Source: Deltaproteobacteria bacterium (lineage in GTDB: Bacteria; Desulfobacterota; Binatia; UTPRO1). Taken from it: a stretch of 64,000 nucleotides of DNA. The stretch covers positions 39,155 through 103,154 of the forward strand of contig JADYZW010000004.1 in assembly GCA_020852955.1 (NCBI GenBank), written 5' to 3'. Each line of letters opens with the position of its first letter. Positions within the stretch are counted from its first letter, which is position 1. The position numbers were made by a program, and so were the translations under genes. Positions 55,511 through 64,000 of this stretch are shown here, piece by piece. The notes under the pieces were generated by a model. The model saw only the letters and a program-made list of their open reading frames with translations, searched no databases and was not told the origin of the DNA.

Positions 55511-55693
55511 TCACGCGGGGCGGACCATGGAGAAAAGGCAGTCGGCGAGCGCCGCCCGCGCGTCGGTCGTCATCATGATCGGCACGATGGCTCGTCGACC
55601 CCGCCGGCCGGCCGCTCGACGACGATGGAGACCTCGAGCTCCGCGCCGCCGATCGTCGGCATCGAAGTGCTCGCGGTCGATCTCGAGTCCCAT
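55511..55693 (-). pseudogene. Decayed fragment of a glutamate-cysteine-ligase-like (GCS2) gene
   Basis: The ATG at 55693, 5 nt after the carboxylase-like stop, begins MGLEIDREHFDADD, the usual N-terminus of GCS2-type carboxylate-amine ligases. Next, in another frame, comes PTIGGAELEVSIVVE, which matches the following conserved block (P-x-I-G-x-E-L-E) but without the 20-30 residues that normally separate the two. A third segment, IVPIMMTTDARAALADCLFS, leads to a TGA at 55511. This is best explained by an internal deletion plus frameshift and truncation. Homology is from memory of the family. Confidence 0.45.
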
Positions 55694-55698
55694 GCCCT

Positions 55699-58600
55699 CT
55701 ACGGCGCGCCCGATCCGGCCTTCGCGGCCGCGGCGAGCGTGCGCTGCATGCCCCGTTCGATGGCGTCGATCAGATAGGGGCGCAGGTCCGCGGGAGCGAT
55801 CACGCGGTCGAGCGAGCCGACCTCGAGGGCGCGATGGACGCTGTGGACGCGGTCGAACTCGGCGGCGACGGCGCCGAGCTTCTCGGAGCGGACGGTCGCG
55901 ACCAGCGCCTCGCGCCGCGCGCGGAGGCGGACGCGGTCGGCCCCGGAGGCAGCCGCGATCTCGGCGTCGAGCGCCTGCACCCTGGCGTCGGCGCGCGTCC
56001 GCGCGTCCACCTCTCCGGCGAAGACCACCGCGGCCGCGGGCGCGCCGCCGATCACCGAGGCGTAGCTGCCCTCGAGGGCCACCGCCTCGAGCCGTTCGTT
56101 GAGCGTACGCGCGAACACCACGAAGGCGCCGCCGTGGTAGCGCGACACCACGCAGAAGACGATCGGACCGTCGAAGTTCACGACCGCCCGCCCGATCTCG
56201 GCGCCGTACTCGAGCTGGAGCTCCCGCATCGACTCCGGCGAGCCGTCGAAGCCCGAGAGGTTCGCGAGCACCACGAGCGGCCGATTGCGGCTCGCGGCGT
56301 TGATGGCGCGCGCGATCTTCTTCGAGGCGCGCGGGAAGAGCGTTCCCGCCGTCCACTGGTCCGGGCCGTCGCCGGGGACGAAGCCGAGCCGCGGCAGCGG
56401 CTGCGCCTCGACGCCGAGCATGCACACGGGAACGCCCCCGAGGTGCGCGTCCCACACGACGGCGACCTCGGCGCCCCGCATCGCCGCCCACCGCTCGAGC
56501 GGCGCCCGGTCCTGGTCGGCGGCGGCGCGCATGACGCGCCGGATGTCGAACGGCCGCTTCCGGCCCGGGTTCGCGGCGTCCGAGAACACCTCGCCAACCG
56601 TCGCGAAGCCGAGCGGACCCCCGTGCGCGAACCCGCAGACGTCGCGGTCGCGCGGGTCGGTCGTCGCGACCCGCCGCGGGAAACGCTCGCCGGGCGCGAC
56701 GTAGCAGTGCGCATAGTGGCGGAACAGGATCCGGCACGCGTCGGCGACGTCGCGCGCCCAGTACTGGGCCTGGCCGTTGGGCCCCATGGTCCGATCGTAG
56801 CCGCCGATGCCTTGGTTGTCCTCCGCCGAGACCCCGCCCGAGTAGTCGAGCGCGCTCTTGCCGGTGAGCACCATCGCGCCCTCCGGCACCATGACGAGAA
56901 TGCCGCGCGTGTGCATGAGCATCGTGGCCTCGGCGTTCCAGTACGGCTGCGCGCCGACGTTGATGCCGACCACGAGCACGTTCACCTCGCCCCCCGCCTG
57001 CGTGAACTCGATGAGACGCCGGAGCACGAGCGCGATCCAGTCCATGTTCTCGGTGCCGCTCTCCATGGAGATCTTGGCGCCGGCCGAGATCGCCACCCAC
57101 TCGAGCGGCACGCCGAGCCGGCGCGCGAGGGCGAGCGCCGCGTTGATCCGCCGGCACTCGGGCTCGGCGAGCGCGCCCATGGCCCGGCTCGGGTCGCCGA
57201 GCAGGATGACCCTGGTCATACCCTCGGGGTGCGCTTCGGTGAAATTGCGGATCACGCCGACCACGATGTTGGCCGCGTTCTCGCCGGGCGATCGGTCCAC
57301 CGGCACGAGCGCGCCGCGCGCGTCGAGGTCGTGCTCGACGAACTCGCCGGGCGGGAAGTCGGCGTCCACCTCCACCCGTCCCGGCGTCATCATCCGGACG
57401 ACCTCGTACGGGTACACGAGATGGCGCTGCCGCATGCGCACCACCTTCTGACCGTAGGCGCTGAGCGGGCGGATGGGGGCCTCGGCCGGCGGCGCGTAGC
57501 GGACCTGGAGCCCGCGGCCGGCCGGGCTCGCGAGGTGTACGACGGTGTCGGCGAGCTCCGGGCCGCCGGTCGCGGCGGGCATGCGCGCACGCACCACGAC
57601 CTTCTCGAGGCCGAGGCCGTCGGTTGCCGGCGCGAGCCGGCGGGCGAACGCCTGCAGCTCCGCGGGCGCCAGCGCGAGCGGCGGCCAGACGTAGAGGAGC
57701 ACGCGGTTCCAGTACAAGCGCCGCTCGGGCGTCCGATGCGCCTGCGCGTCGCGGATCGCGGCGAGCGCGTGCCGCAGCATGCGCTCGAGCTCCGGCACTC
57801 CGACGAACGCGCCGTCGGGCGTGCGCACGACGGTCGCGTCGCGCACCTCCGCGAAGGCGAAGAGCCGCTCGTCCTTCGGGTTCTCTCGCGCGGCTCCCCG
57901 CAGCAGGTACACGTCCGCCGGCGACGGCAGGCGCTCGACGTCGAAGCGCGCGAGGCGCCAGAGCTGCAGGCGCTTGCCCATCATCGGGTGGAGGTGCCGC
58001 GACACCCGCTCCTCGCGATAGCCGCCGTCGGACGGGCGGAACGTGAAGTGCTGCATGCCCACGATCGCGTGCCCGCTCTCGGGCCCCGCGATCGCGAACA
58101 CCGCGCGGCGCAGCGGACGCGCGAAGCCGGCGCCGTCGAGGCGCGCGGCGAGCTCCGCCGCCGCGGCGTCGTCGGGCGCGAGCGGGCCGAGCCGCCACAC
58201 CAGCACGTCCGCGACGACGTCGTGGTCGGCCGGGATCCGCGCCGCGAGCGTCGCGAGCATACGGAGCGCCGCCGCGAGGTCGCCGGCCTCCGTGTAGACC
58301 ATCAGCACGGACACCCGGCGGCCGTCGAACGGATACTCGCCGACCACGCCGACGCACTCGCCTTCGTCCAGCAGCTCGACGCGGCCGAGTGGCCGGATAC
58401 GGTAGTAGCGCCGCAGCAGGACCTCCAGCATGGCGGCGCGGAGCGCGGGCGACGCCGCACCGAAGCGCGCCAGGAAGAGGCCGGCGAGCGGCTGCGGGCA
58501 GTCGACCAGCTCGCGCACCAGCGCCGCGCGCGCCGGCTCCCCGACCGACGCGCGGGCGAGCCGCGCGAGCGCCGTCTCGACCCCGGCGTAGACCCGGTCG

Positions 58601-61224
58601 CAGACCGCGGCGTAGCGCGGCTCGTCGACGACGCGATGGCGGACCTGCCGGACCAGCTCCGCGAAGGCGGTCTCGCGCCCCTCGGTGAGCTCCACGAGGC
58701 GATCGAGCACGTGCGCGGCCGCCGGCGACGCCGCGCCGGCGGCCGCGAAGCGACGATCGAGGAGCGCCTGGACGCCCCGGAGTGCCGCGGCCTCGCGCCG
58801 GTGCGCCCGCGCGATCCGGACGAGCGCCGCGCGCAGCGCCGGCACGGGCGCGAAGCTCCGGACTCCGTAGTGGCCGAGGGCCCGCCCGAGAGCGGTGGCG
58901 AAGCGCTCCGGCAGGAGACGCACCCCAGCCTCGACGGCGCGGAGGTAGGCGCGCCACGACTCCTCGGGCGCCGGGTCGGGATCGTCGATGTCGGCGCGCC
59001 GAGGACGCCGGAGCGCCGCGACGTCCGCGTAGGCCGTCAGGATCTCGAGCTCGAGGTCCTCGGCGCCGGCGGTCCCGTCGAGCCGCGACTCGTCCCCCGC
59101 CAGCAGCGGCTCGACGGCCGCCGGCTCCACGTCCCAGCCGAGCACGAGGCCGCGGAGGTTCGCGAGCGCCTCGTCGCGGGTGCACGCGCGCGGCGCCGCG
59201 AGCCGCGCGAAGTCGAGGTCCTCCGCGCTCGGCGACTCGACGTCCGACTCCGCGGGCGGCTCGATCTCGAGGAGCGGCGTCCCGATTCCCACCTGGACGT
59301 TCGGCGCGGTGCGGACGCGGCGGATACGGCCCGCGACCGGCGCCACGACGGCGGTCTCCATCTTCATGGCCTCGAGCACGACCAGGCGGTCCCCGGCCTG
59401 CACCGCCGCTCCCTCCTCCACGAGCACCGCGACGACGATCCCCGGCGCACCCGCCTGAACGATCCCGGCATCGGCGCGTCCGACGAGGTGCGGCACGCCG
59501 TCGACCTCGATGCGGAAGCCGAGCGGGTCCGGCGCGGCGGTCACGCGGTGGCCGACACCCGCGACCCGGACGCGCCGCGCGAAGCGGTCCGACCGTTCGA
59601 CCTCCACCTCGAGCCGGCTGCCGTCCGCGGCGATCTCGTACCGCCCGGGCGCGAGCGCGCGGGCGGCGAGCACGTGGCGCCGGCCGCGATGCATGAGCTC
59701 GACCGCGTGGCCCACCCCGTCGTGCAGGATCGGCCGGCCGCGAACGGCGCCCGCGAAGAATCGCGCCTCATCGACGACGCGCGCCGCTTCGTGCGCCTCC
59801 ACGGCCGCGACGACGAGCGCCACCTCGGCGTGGCGGCGTGCGAAGAGTTCGTCGCGGGCGGCGAGCCGGGGAAGCAGGCCGGTATCGCAGGCGCCGCCGG
59901 CCACCTCGGGGCGATCGAGGATGCCAACGAGGAAGGCCTTGGTGCTGCCTCCGCCGGAGATCACGACCTCGGCGCCGTGGAGCGCGCGGCGCAGGCGCGC
60001 CAGCGCCTCGGCGCGCGTCGCCCCGACGCTCGTGATCTGCGCGAGGCCGGTGTCCGGCCCGCGCGCCGCGTCGCCTTCGACGGCCGCGGCATCGACGCGG
60101 ATGCCGGGACCACCCGGTATCCGCAGGCGCTCGACCCTGCCGGCCACCGGCGTGAAGCCCCCCTCGGGATCCTCGGCCGCGAGCCGCACGCTGAGCGCGT
60201 GGCCCCGGACCGGCGGCGGCGACCCCACGAGCCGCTCGCCGTCGGCGATCCGGAGCTGGAGCTTCACGAGGTCGAGCCCGGTGGCGACCTCGGTCGCGGG
60301 ATGCGCGTCGTCGAGGCCGGGGCGGACGTCGTCGAGGGCGAGCGCACGCGAGCCGGGCTGATACAGGAACACCACGGTCGCGAAGTTCTCGTACCCCATC
60401 GCCGCCAGGAGACGCACCGTCGCGGCGCTCGCCTCGCGAGCGATCTCGGGATCGATCGCGGGCGGCATCTCGACGAGCACGGGACGGTGGTTCCAACGGA
60501 GCGTCGCCTCGCGGAGCCCGGTCACCCAGCATCCGCCGTGGCGATCGACGGCGGCCTCGACCTCGATCCGCCGCGCGCCCGCCACCTCCCCCTCGAGGAA
60601 GACGCGGCCGCCGCCCCACGCTGCGGCGCGGGCGCTCTCGAAAGCCGCCGGCAGGTCGCCGGCCCGCGCGACCCGGCGCACGTCCGCGGCCCCGTCGGCG
60701 CGGGTCGCGACGAGCCGCACCGGCCACCCGAGGCGCTCGGCCTGGACGCGGGCGTCGGCGAGCGCCTCGACGGGCCCGTCGCTCCATGGCGCGACCGCCA
60801 CCCCCGAGCGCTCGGCGAGACGACGCACGGCGATCGCGTCCCCGACCAGACGAAGCGCTCCCGCCGACGGACCGACGAACACCGCGCCGACGCGGCGGGC
60901 GACCTCGGCGAGGTCCGCGAGCCCGCAGCCGGCACCCGCACCCGCGACCACGGCCTCCGCCCGCGCCGACACGAGCGCCGCCTCGAGCGCGGCGAGCCGG
61001 CGCGCCACCGGAGCGGTTGCGGCTCCCGCCTCGGCGATCGCCACCGCCTCGTCGGCCTCGTGCACGAACGCAGCGCCGCCCTCGGGCGGGTCGAAGACCG
61101 CGATCGTTCGCCGGCCGATCGGCTGCTCGCCCTCGAGCTCGCGCACGGCCTCGACGACGCGCGACGCCGACGCGCCCGCGCCGACGATCGCGATCCGCCG
61201 CCGCGCGCCGGCGTGGAGCGTCAC
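55699..61224 (-). CDS. Eukaryotic-type multidomain acyl-CoA carboxylase-like protein with degenerate biotin carboxylase domain
   Basis: 1,841 residues from GTG 61224, GTGA-coupled to the megasynthase. Order: biotin carboxylase-like (1-440), BCCP with biotin site Lys621 (VLEAMKMETAVVAP), ACC-central-like region (about 800-1290: RRYYRIRPL, RHLHPMMGKRLQLWRLARFD, VYLLRGAA) and carboxyltransferase (about 1300-1800: RSPGENAANIVVGVI, AISAGAKISMESGTENMDW, DNQGIGGYDRTMGPNG, LFPRASKKIARAI, ASVIGGAPAAAVVF). The BC part aligns with the family (VGPSAGALRLVGDAIAVRRL) but lacks its catalysis: the ATP loop KASAGGGGRG is VATRADGAAD (172-181), the Cys and Lys of DCSIQRRHQK are Ala240 and Pro248, and EMNTRLQVEHP is DDVRPGLDDAHP. 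It probably transfers a carboxyl group supplied in trans. Confidence 0.88.
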   Translation of the reverse strand: MTLHAGARRRIAIVGAGASASRVVEAVRELEGEQPIGRRTIAVFDPPEGGAAFVHEADEAVAIAEAGAATAPVARRLAALEAALVSARAEAVVAGAGAGCGLADLAEVARRVGAVFVGPSAGALRLVGDAIAVRRLAERSGVAVAPWSDGPVEALADARVQAERLGWPVRLVATRADGAADVRRVARAGDLPAAFESARAAAWGGGRVFLEGEVAGARRIEVEAAVDRHGGCWVTGLREATLRWNHRPVLVEMPPAIDPEIAREASAATVRLLAAMGYENFATVVFLYQPGSRALALDDVRPGLDDAHPATEVATGLDLVKLQLRIADGERLVGSPPPVRGHALSVRLAAEDPEGGFTPVAGRVERLRIPGGPGIRVDAAAVEGDAARGPDTGLAQITSVGATRAEALARLRRALHGAEVVISGGGSTKAFLVGILDRPEVAGGACDTGLLPRLAARDELFARRHAEVALVVAAVEAHEAARVVDEARFFAGAVRGRPILHDGVGHAVELMHRGRRHVLAARALAPGRYEIAADGSRLEVEVERSDRFARRVRVAGVGHRVTAAPDPLGFRIEVDGVPHLVGRADAGIVQAGAPGIVVAVLVEEGAAVQAGDRLVVLEAMKMETAVVAPVAGRIRRVRTAPNVQVGIGTPLLEIEPPAESDVESPSAEDLDFARLAAPRACTRDEALANLRGLVLGWDVEPAAVEPLLAGDESRLDGTAGAEDLELEILTAYADVAALRRPRRADIDDPDPAPEESWRAYLRAVEAGVRLLPERFATALGRALGHYGVRSFAPVPALRAALVRIARAHRREAAALRGVQALLDRRFAAAGAASPAAAHVLDRLVELTEGRETAFAELVRQVRHRVVDEPRYAAVCDRVYAGVETALARLARASVGEPARAALVRELVDCPQPLAGLFLARFGAASPALRAAMLEVLLRRYYRIRPLGRVELLDEGECVGVVGEYPFDGRRVSVLMVYTEAGDLAAALRMLATLAARIPADHDVVADVLVWRLGPLAPDDAAAAELAARLDGAGFARPLRRAVFAIAGPESGHAIVGMQHFTFRPSDGGYREERVSRHLHPMMGKRLQLWRLARFDVERLPSPADVYLLRGAARENPKDERLFAFAEVRDATVVRTPDGAFVGVPELERMLRHALAAIRDAQAHRTPERRLYWNRVLLYVWPPLALAPAELQAFARRLAPATDGLGLEKVVVRARMPAATGGPELADTVVHLASPAGRGLQVRYAPPAEAPIRPLSAYGQKVVRMRQRHLVYPYEVVRMMTPGRVEVDADFPPGEFVEHDLDARGALVPVDRSPGENAANIVVGVIRNFTEAHPEGMTRVILLGDPSRAMGALAEPECRRINAALALARRLGVPLEWVAISAGAKISMESGTENMDWIALVLRRLIEFTQAGGEVNVLVVGINVGAQPYWNAEATMLMHTRGILVMVPEGAMVLTGKSALDYSGGVSAEDNQGIGGYDRTMGPNGQAQYWARDVADACRILFRHYAHCYVAPGERFPRRVATTDPRDRDVCGFAHGGPLGFATVGEVFSDAANPGRKRPFDIRRVMRAAADQDRAPLERWAAMRGAEVAVVWDAHLGGVPVCMLGVEAQPLPRLGFVPGDGPDQWTAGTLFPRASKKIARAINAASRNRPLVVLANLSGFDGSPESMRELQLEYGAEIGRAVVNFDGPIVFCVVSRYHGGAFVVFARTLNERLEAVALEGSYASVIGGAPAAAVVFAGEVDARTRADARVQALDAEIAAASGADRVRLRARREALVATVRSEKLGAVAAEFDRVHSVHRALEVGSLDRVIAPADLRPYLIDAIERGMQRTLAAAAKAGSGAP

Positions 61225-64000
61225 GGCGCCAGCACGGCACCCACCGCGTGCCGGTCCTCGGGCGCGACCTCCGCCGGCAGGGCGACGGTGGCGTAGCCCT
61301 CGAGCCGGACGAGCGGCGCGCCGTCCGCCCCGACCACCACGACGTCGACGGCGCCGTCCCCGGCGAGCGGCGCCGTGGTGACGAACGCCGTCGCGCCGTC
61401 CTCCGGGGCGGCGGAGGCGACCCGGAGCCGCCCCACCCGGCGCGGCAGCGCCAGGCGGCCGCTCGCCGCGATCTCCCGCATGCCGGCGGTCTGGAAGCAG
61501 AGCTCGACGAGGCGCGGCGCCATGCGGGTCGGGGCGCTCGGCGGCGCGTGGTTCGCCGGTCGTCCGCCGGCGAAGCGGCCGATCACGCCGTCGCCGGCGC
61601 GGGCGACCGCGCCGAGCACGCGATAGGCCGGCCCGTGGAAGTACACCCGGTAGACGGTCTCGGGGCCGATCGCCGCGCTCCCGTCGGCGCCGGGAACGCG
61701 CGCCGCGCCGAGCGGCGGCCGGCTGCGCCGCAGCCGCACCCGGCCGGTGAAGTGCACCGTGACGGTGGGCGCGCTCTGGCCGGCGAGCGTCCGGCTGCCG
61801 CTGAGCCGGCACTCGGCGACGAGCTCGGCGTCTTCCGCCGCGACGAGCTGCGCCGCGATCGTCAGCGTGCGGGGCTCGTCGCGATAGAACTTGAAGGGCG
61901 CCAGGAACTCGACGTCCTCCACCGCGTCGACCTGCCATCCGGGGGCGGCGAGCGCCGCCACCTCGGCGAAGGCCTCGATCCCCATCACGCCGGGGAGCAC
62001 GGCGATGCCGTCGATGCGGTGGTCGTCGAGGAAGGGCTGGCGGCGCGGATCGAGCTCGGTTTCCACCCGGAGGCCGTCGGCGACGCCGTGCGCGACGACG
62101 CGCCCGACCATGGGTCCCGCGGCCGCGACGTCGACCGCCGCCGGATCGAGACCGCCGCTCGGGTCGCGCTCGGCGGCGAGAACGCCGAGGCTCCCCGCCA
62201 CCACGACCTCGCCGTCGCAGCCGCCGGCGACGAGCTCGCGGCGGATCGTCGGGATGCCCGCGTCGGGCGGCAGCATGTCGATGCCGGCGAGCGCCATCAT
62301 CTGCGGGATGGAGCCGCGCGCGGCCATCCCGATGTCGCGCCACGCCGTCCAGTCGATCACGAGGCCGCGCGTCGTCGGACGCGTGACGCGGAAGCTCGCC
62401 GTCGACTTGCAGAGGAGGTCGTTGGCCGCGCTGTAGTCGGTCTGCCCGCGGTTGCCGAACCGTCCGGCGATCGAGCCGAAGGCCACGGTGGCGGCGAGCG
62501 GGAGATCGCCGATCGCGCGCAGCAGGTTGAACCAGCCGTCGCTCTTCACGTCGAAGACGCGGTCGAACTCCTCGGGTGGCTTGTCCGGCAGCGTGCGGCT
62601 CACCTCGAGGCCGGCCGCGTGCAGCAGGACATCGATCCGGCCGTGGCGCGAGCGCACGTCCTCGACGACGGCGGCCACCGCGGCGCCGTCGAGCAGATCG
62701 ACGCAATGGTAGTGGGCGGAGCCCCCGGAAGCCTCGATCGCCGCGATCGCGCTCGCCGCCGCGTGGCGACGTTCGATCCCGGCGAGCTCGCGCTCGACGA
62801 GGGCCGGCGTCGCGCGCTCCCCGCGCGCCTTCAGGCGCTCGAAGACGTCACGCTTGAGACCCTCACGATCGCGCGCGAACCGGACGACGTCCGGATCGTC
62901 CGGCGCCGGCGCCGGCACGCGGTCGAGGAGGTGGAAGACGCCTCCCGCCGCGGCGGCGAGGTCGGCCGTGATCGCCGCCACGATACTGCCGGCGGCGCCG
63001 GTCACCACGAAGACGCTCTCGCGACCGAGCGCGAGGCCGCCGCGACCGTCGGCCGCGGGCCGCTCGACGAGCGCGACCGTCCAGCGCTCCCTGGCGTGGC
63101 GGCCGATCTCGACCGCGCCCGGGTCGCGGAGCGCCTCGTCGACCAGGGCCTGCGCCAGCTCGGCGGCCTTCCCGCCGGCGCCGACGTCGACCGCCTTCAC
63201 GAGCGCCTCGGGGCGCTCGCGCGCGTAGGCCTTGGCGAAGCCGGTGACGGCGCCGCCCATCGGCGCCGCCACCGCCCCGGAACCGTAGCCGTGGCGGCCG
63301 TCGAGCCGCACGGCCGCGACGAGGAAGGTGCCGGACGGCGCGATGTCCTCGTAGAGGAGGCGCATCAGCGCTGCCAGCCGCTTCACGCGGCCACCGAGGC
63401 CGGCGCGCCAGCCGGCGAGGTCGAGGTCCGAGAGCGCCGGCTCGACGTCGAGCGCCGCAAGCCAGTACACGCCGTGGATCGACCCGCCGGCCCTCCACGC
63501 CGCAACCTGGTCGGCGAGCGCCGCTGCCTCGGCGTCGGCCGCCAGGACGAGCACCGCGACGCCGAGCTTCTCGAGCCGCTCGACGAGCGCCTTCCCGATC
63601 CCGCCGCGGTCGAGCGCCACCACGACCCGCCGCCCGCTCGCGAGCGCGACGCCGGTCGGCTTGGAACGCGCGAGCATCGGCCGCAGCGCCGGGACCGGCA
63701 CGCGACGCGGTACGCGATCGGCGTCGGCGACGTCACGGAGCGCCGCCGGCGACGCGCTCGGAGCCGCCGACGGCGTTGTCCCGCCGTTCCCTTCCCGATC
63801 GGCCGCGGCGCCGCCACCGGGAGCGCCGCCGCCGCCCGCCGGCGTCCCGCCGCCGTCCGGTGGACGGAGTCCGGGGGAGCGGTCGTACACGAACCGGATC
63901 ACGTGGCGGAGCGTCGGAAAGTCGCGAAGCTTGAGATCCGGATCCCGCGGGATTCCGTAGGCCTCGCGGATCGCCGCGAACATCTCCGCCTGCTTCACCG
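61221..64000 (-). CDS. Type I PKS/FAS-like megasynthase, C-terminal part (ACP end, KR, DH)
   Basis: 926 codons visible; the N-terminal part lies beyond the right edge. It begins inside an acyl-carrier domain (AIREAYGIPRDPDLKLRDFP, then TLRHVIRFV), followed by a Pro/Gly linker. A ketoreductase follows: SVFVVTGAAGSI cofactor loop, LLHAAGLEVSRTL, Ser in FGSIAGRFGNRGQ and Tyr/Asn in TDYSAAND. A hot-dog dehydratase is next: FLDDHRIDGIAVLPGVMGIE with catalytic His, and APRLVELCFQTAG near the end. This ACP-KR-DH order resembles PfaA/HglE-like iterative lipid synthases. The stop overlaps the carboxylase-like gene start by 4 nt, so the pair should make a reduced, possibly branched or long-chain lipid. 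KS/AT domains should be just upstream. Confidence 0.88.
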   Translation of the reverse strand, partial: VKQAEMFAAIREAYGIPRDPDLKLRDFPTLRHVIRFVYDRSPGLRPPDGGGTPAGGGGAPGGGAAADREGNGGTTPSAAPSASPAALRDVADADRVPRRVPVPALRPMLARSKPTGVALASGRRVVVALDRGGIGKALVERLEKLGVAVLVLAADAEAAALADQVAAWRAGGSIHGVYWLAALDVEPALSDLDLAGWRAGLGGRVKRLAALMRLLYEDIAPSGTFLVAAVRLDGRHGYGSGAVAAPMGGAVTGFAKAYARERPEALVKAVDVGAGGKAAELAQALVDEALRDPGAVEIGRHARERWTVALVERPAADGRGGLALGRESVFVVTGAAGSIVAAITADLAAAAGGVFHLLDRVPAPAPDDPDVVRFARDREGLKRDVFERLKARGERATPALVERELAGIERRHAAASAIAAIEASGGSAHYHCVDLLDGAAVAAVVEDVRSRHGRIDVLLHAAGLEVSRTLPDKPPEEFDRVFDVKSDGWFNLLRAIGDLPLAATVAFGSIAGRFGNRGQTDYSAANDLLCKSTASFRVTRPTTRGLVIDWTAWRDIGMAARGSIPQMMALAGIDMLPPDAGIPTIRRELVAGGCDGEVVVAGSLGVLAAERDPSGGLDPAAVDVAAAGPMVGRVVAHGVADGLRVETELDPRRQPFLDDHRIDGIAVLPGVMGIEAFAEVAALAAPGWQVDAVEDVEFLAPFKFYRDEPRTLTIAAQLVAAEDAELVAECRLSGSRTLAGQSAPTVTVHFTGRVRLRRSRPPLGAARVPGADGSAAIGPETVYRVYFHGPAYRVLGAVARAGDGVIGRFAGGRPANHAPPSAPTRMAPRLVELCFQTAGMREIAASGRLALPRRVGRLRVASAAPEDGATAFVTTAPLAGDGAVDVVVVGADGAPLVRLEGYATVALPAEVAPEDRHAVGAVLAP

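Noticed and set aside
55834..61296. Very long open frame on the plus strand opposite the carboxylase-like gene
   Set aside because: Composition is Arg/Glu/Ala/His-rich with no domain; it is the antisense image of a GC-rich gene whose minus-strand product has clear homologous domains.

Overview
The window is about 64 kb of very GC-rich DNA (most coding stretches 70-80% G+C, strongly G/C third positions) from a Gram-negative bacterium. Evidence for the envelope type: an OpgG-type periplasmic glucan protein, many lipobox lipoproteins, AMIN-domain proteins and periplasmic c-type cytochromes. The gene mix (RegB/RegA-like redox pair, methylmalonyl-CoA mutase, acyl-CoA enzymes, LLM-class oxidoreductase, Pro/Thr-rich stalked lipoproteins, a PKS/FAS-like megasynthase) fits an uncultured soil or sediment lineage near the old Deltaproteobacteria, such as Myxococcota, Desulfobacterota or Binatota. 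That placement is inference. I saw no rRNA, tRNA, transposase, phage gene or CRISPR array.

Layout. 0-5.3 kb: a RegA-like response regulator (cut by the window edge) and its RegB-like kinase, then a secreted TPR-like protein, an acyl-CoA dehydrogenase, RNase HI and a gamma-glutamylcyclotransferase-fold protein. 5.3-13 kb: a small Cys-rich bufferin-like peptide, an MHS-type transporter, ilvD, a metallophosphatase lipoprotein, an AhpD-like protein and opgG. 13-20.5 kb: an SDR, a vWA protein, two AMIN paralogues around a small membrane protein, a methylmalonyl-CoA mutase, and a Phd/zeta-type toxin-antitoxin pair behind three 9-bp repeats. 20.7-30.5 kb: secreted proteins (beta-propeller fused to a di-heme cytochrome; plant-type subtilase), a cyclase-fold protein, a His-rich membrane protein and an acetyltransferase. 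30.6-40.4 kb: an acyl-CoA synthetase operon, an exported cyclohexadienyl dehydratase-chorismate mutase fusion, an XRE regulator divergent from a beta-propeller lipoprotein with a palindrome inside the shared promoter, and a beta-carbonic anhydrase.

40.4-55.4 kb: a minus-strand run ending in a GTP cyclohydrolase II-like protein directly joined to a SIS-creatininase fusion, preceded by a cytochrome c, a flippase-like protein, an SDR and an LLM-class oxidoreductase. Upstream of these lie a one-chain cytochrome b-molybdopterin oxidoreductase and a large HAF-repeat surface protein of clearly lower GC.

55.5-64 kb: the end of a PKS/FAS-like megasynthase (ACP-KR-DH) overlaps by 4 nt a 1,841-residue eukaryotic-type acyl-CoA carboxylase-like protein. 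Its biotin carboxylase domain has lost its catalytic residues, while the biotin site and carboxyltransferase look intact. A decayed fragment of a glutamate-cysteine-ligase-like gene follows.

The two most promising undescribed systems are (i) the pseudo-biotin-carboxylase ACC/megasynthase pair and (ii) the GTP cyclohydrolase II-like / SIS-creatininase operon, which looks like a formylpyrimidine-nucleotide pathway outside riboflavin synthesis.
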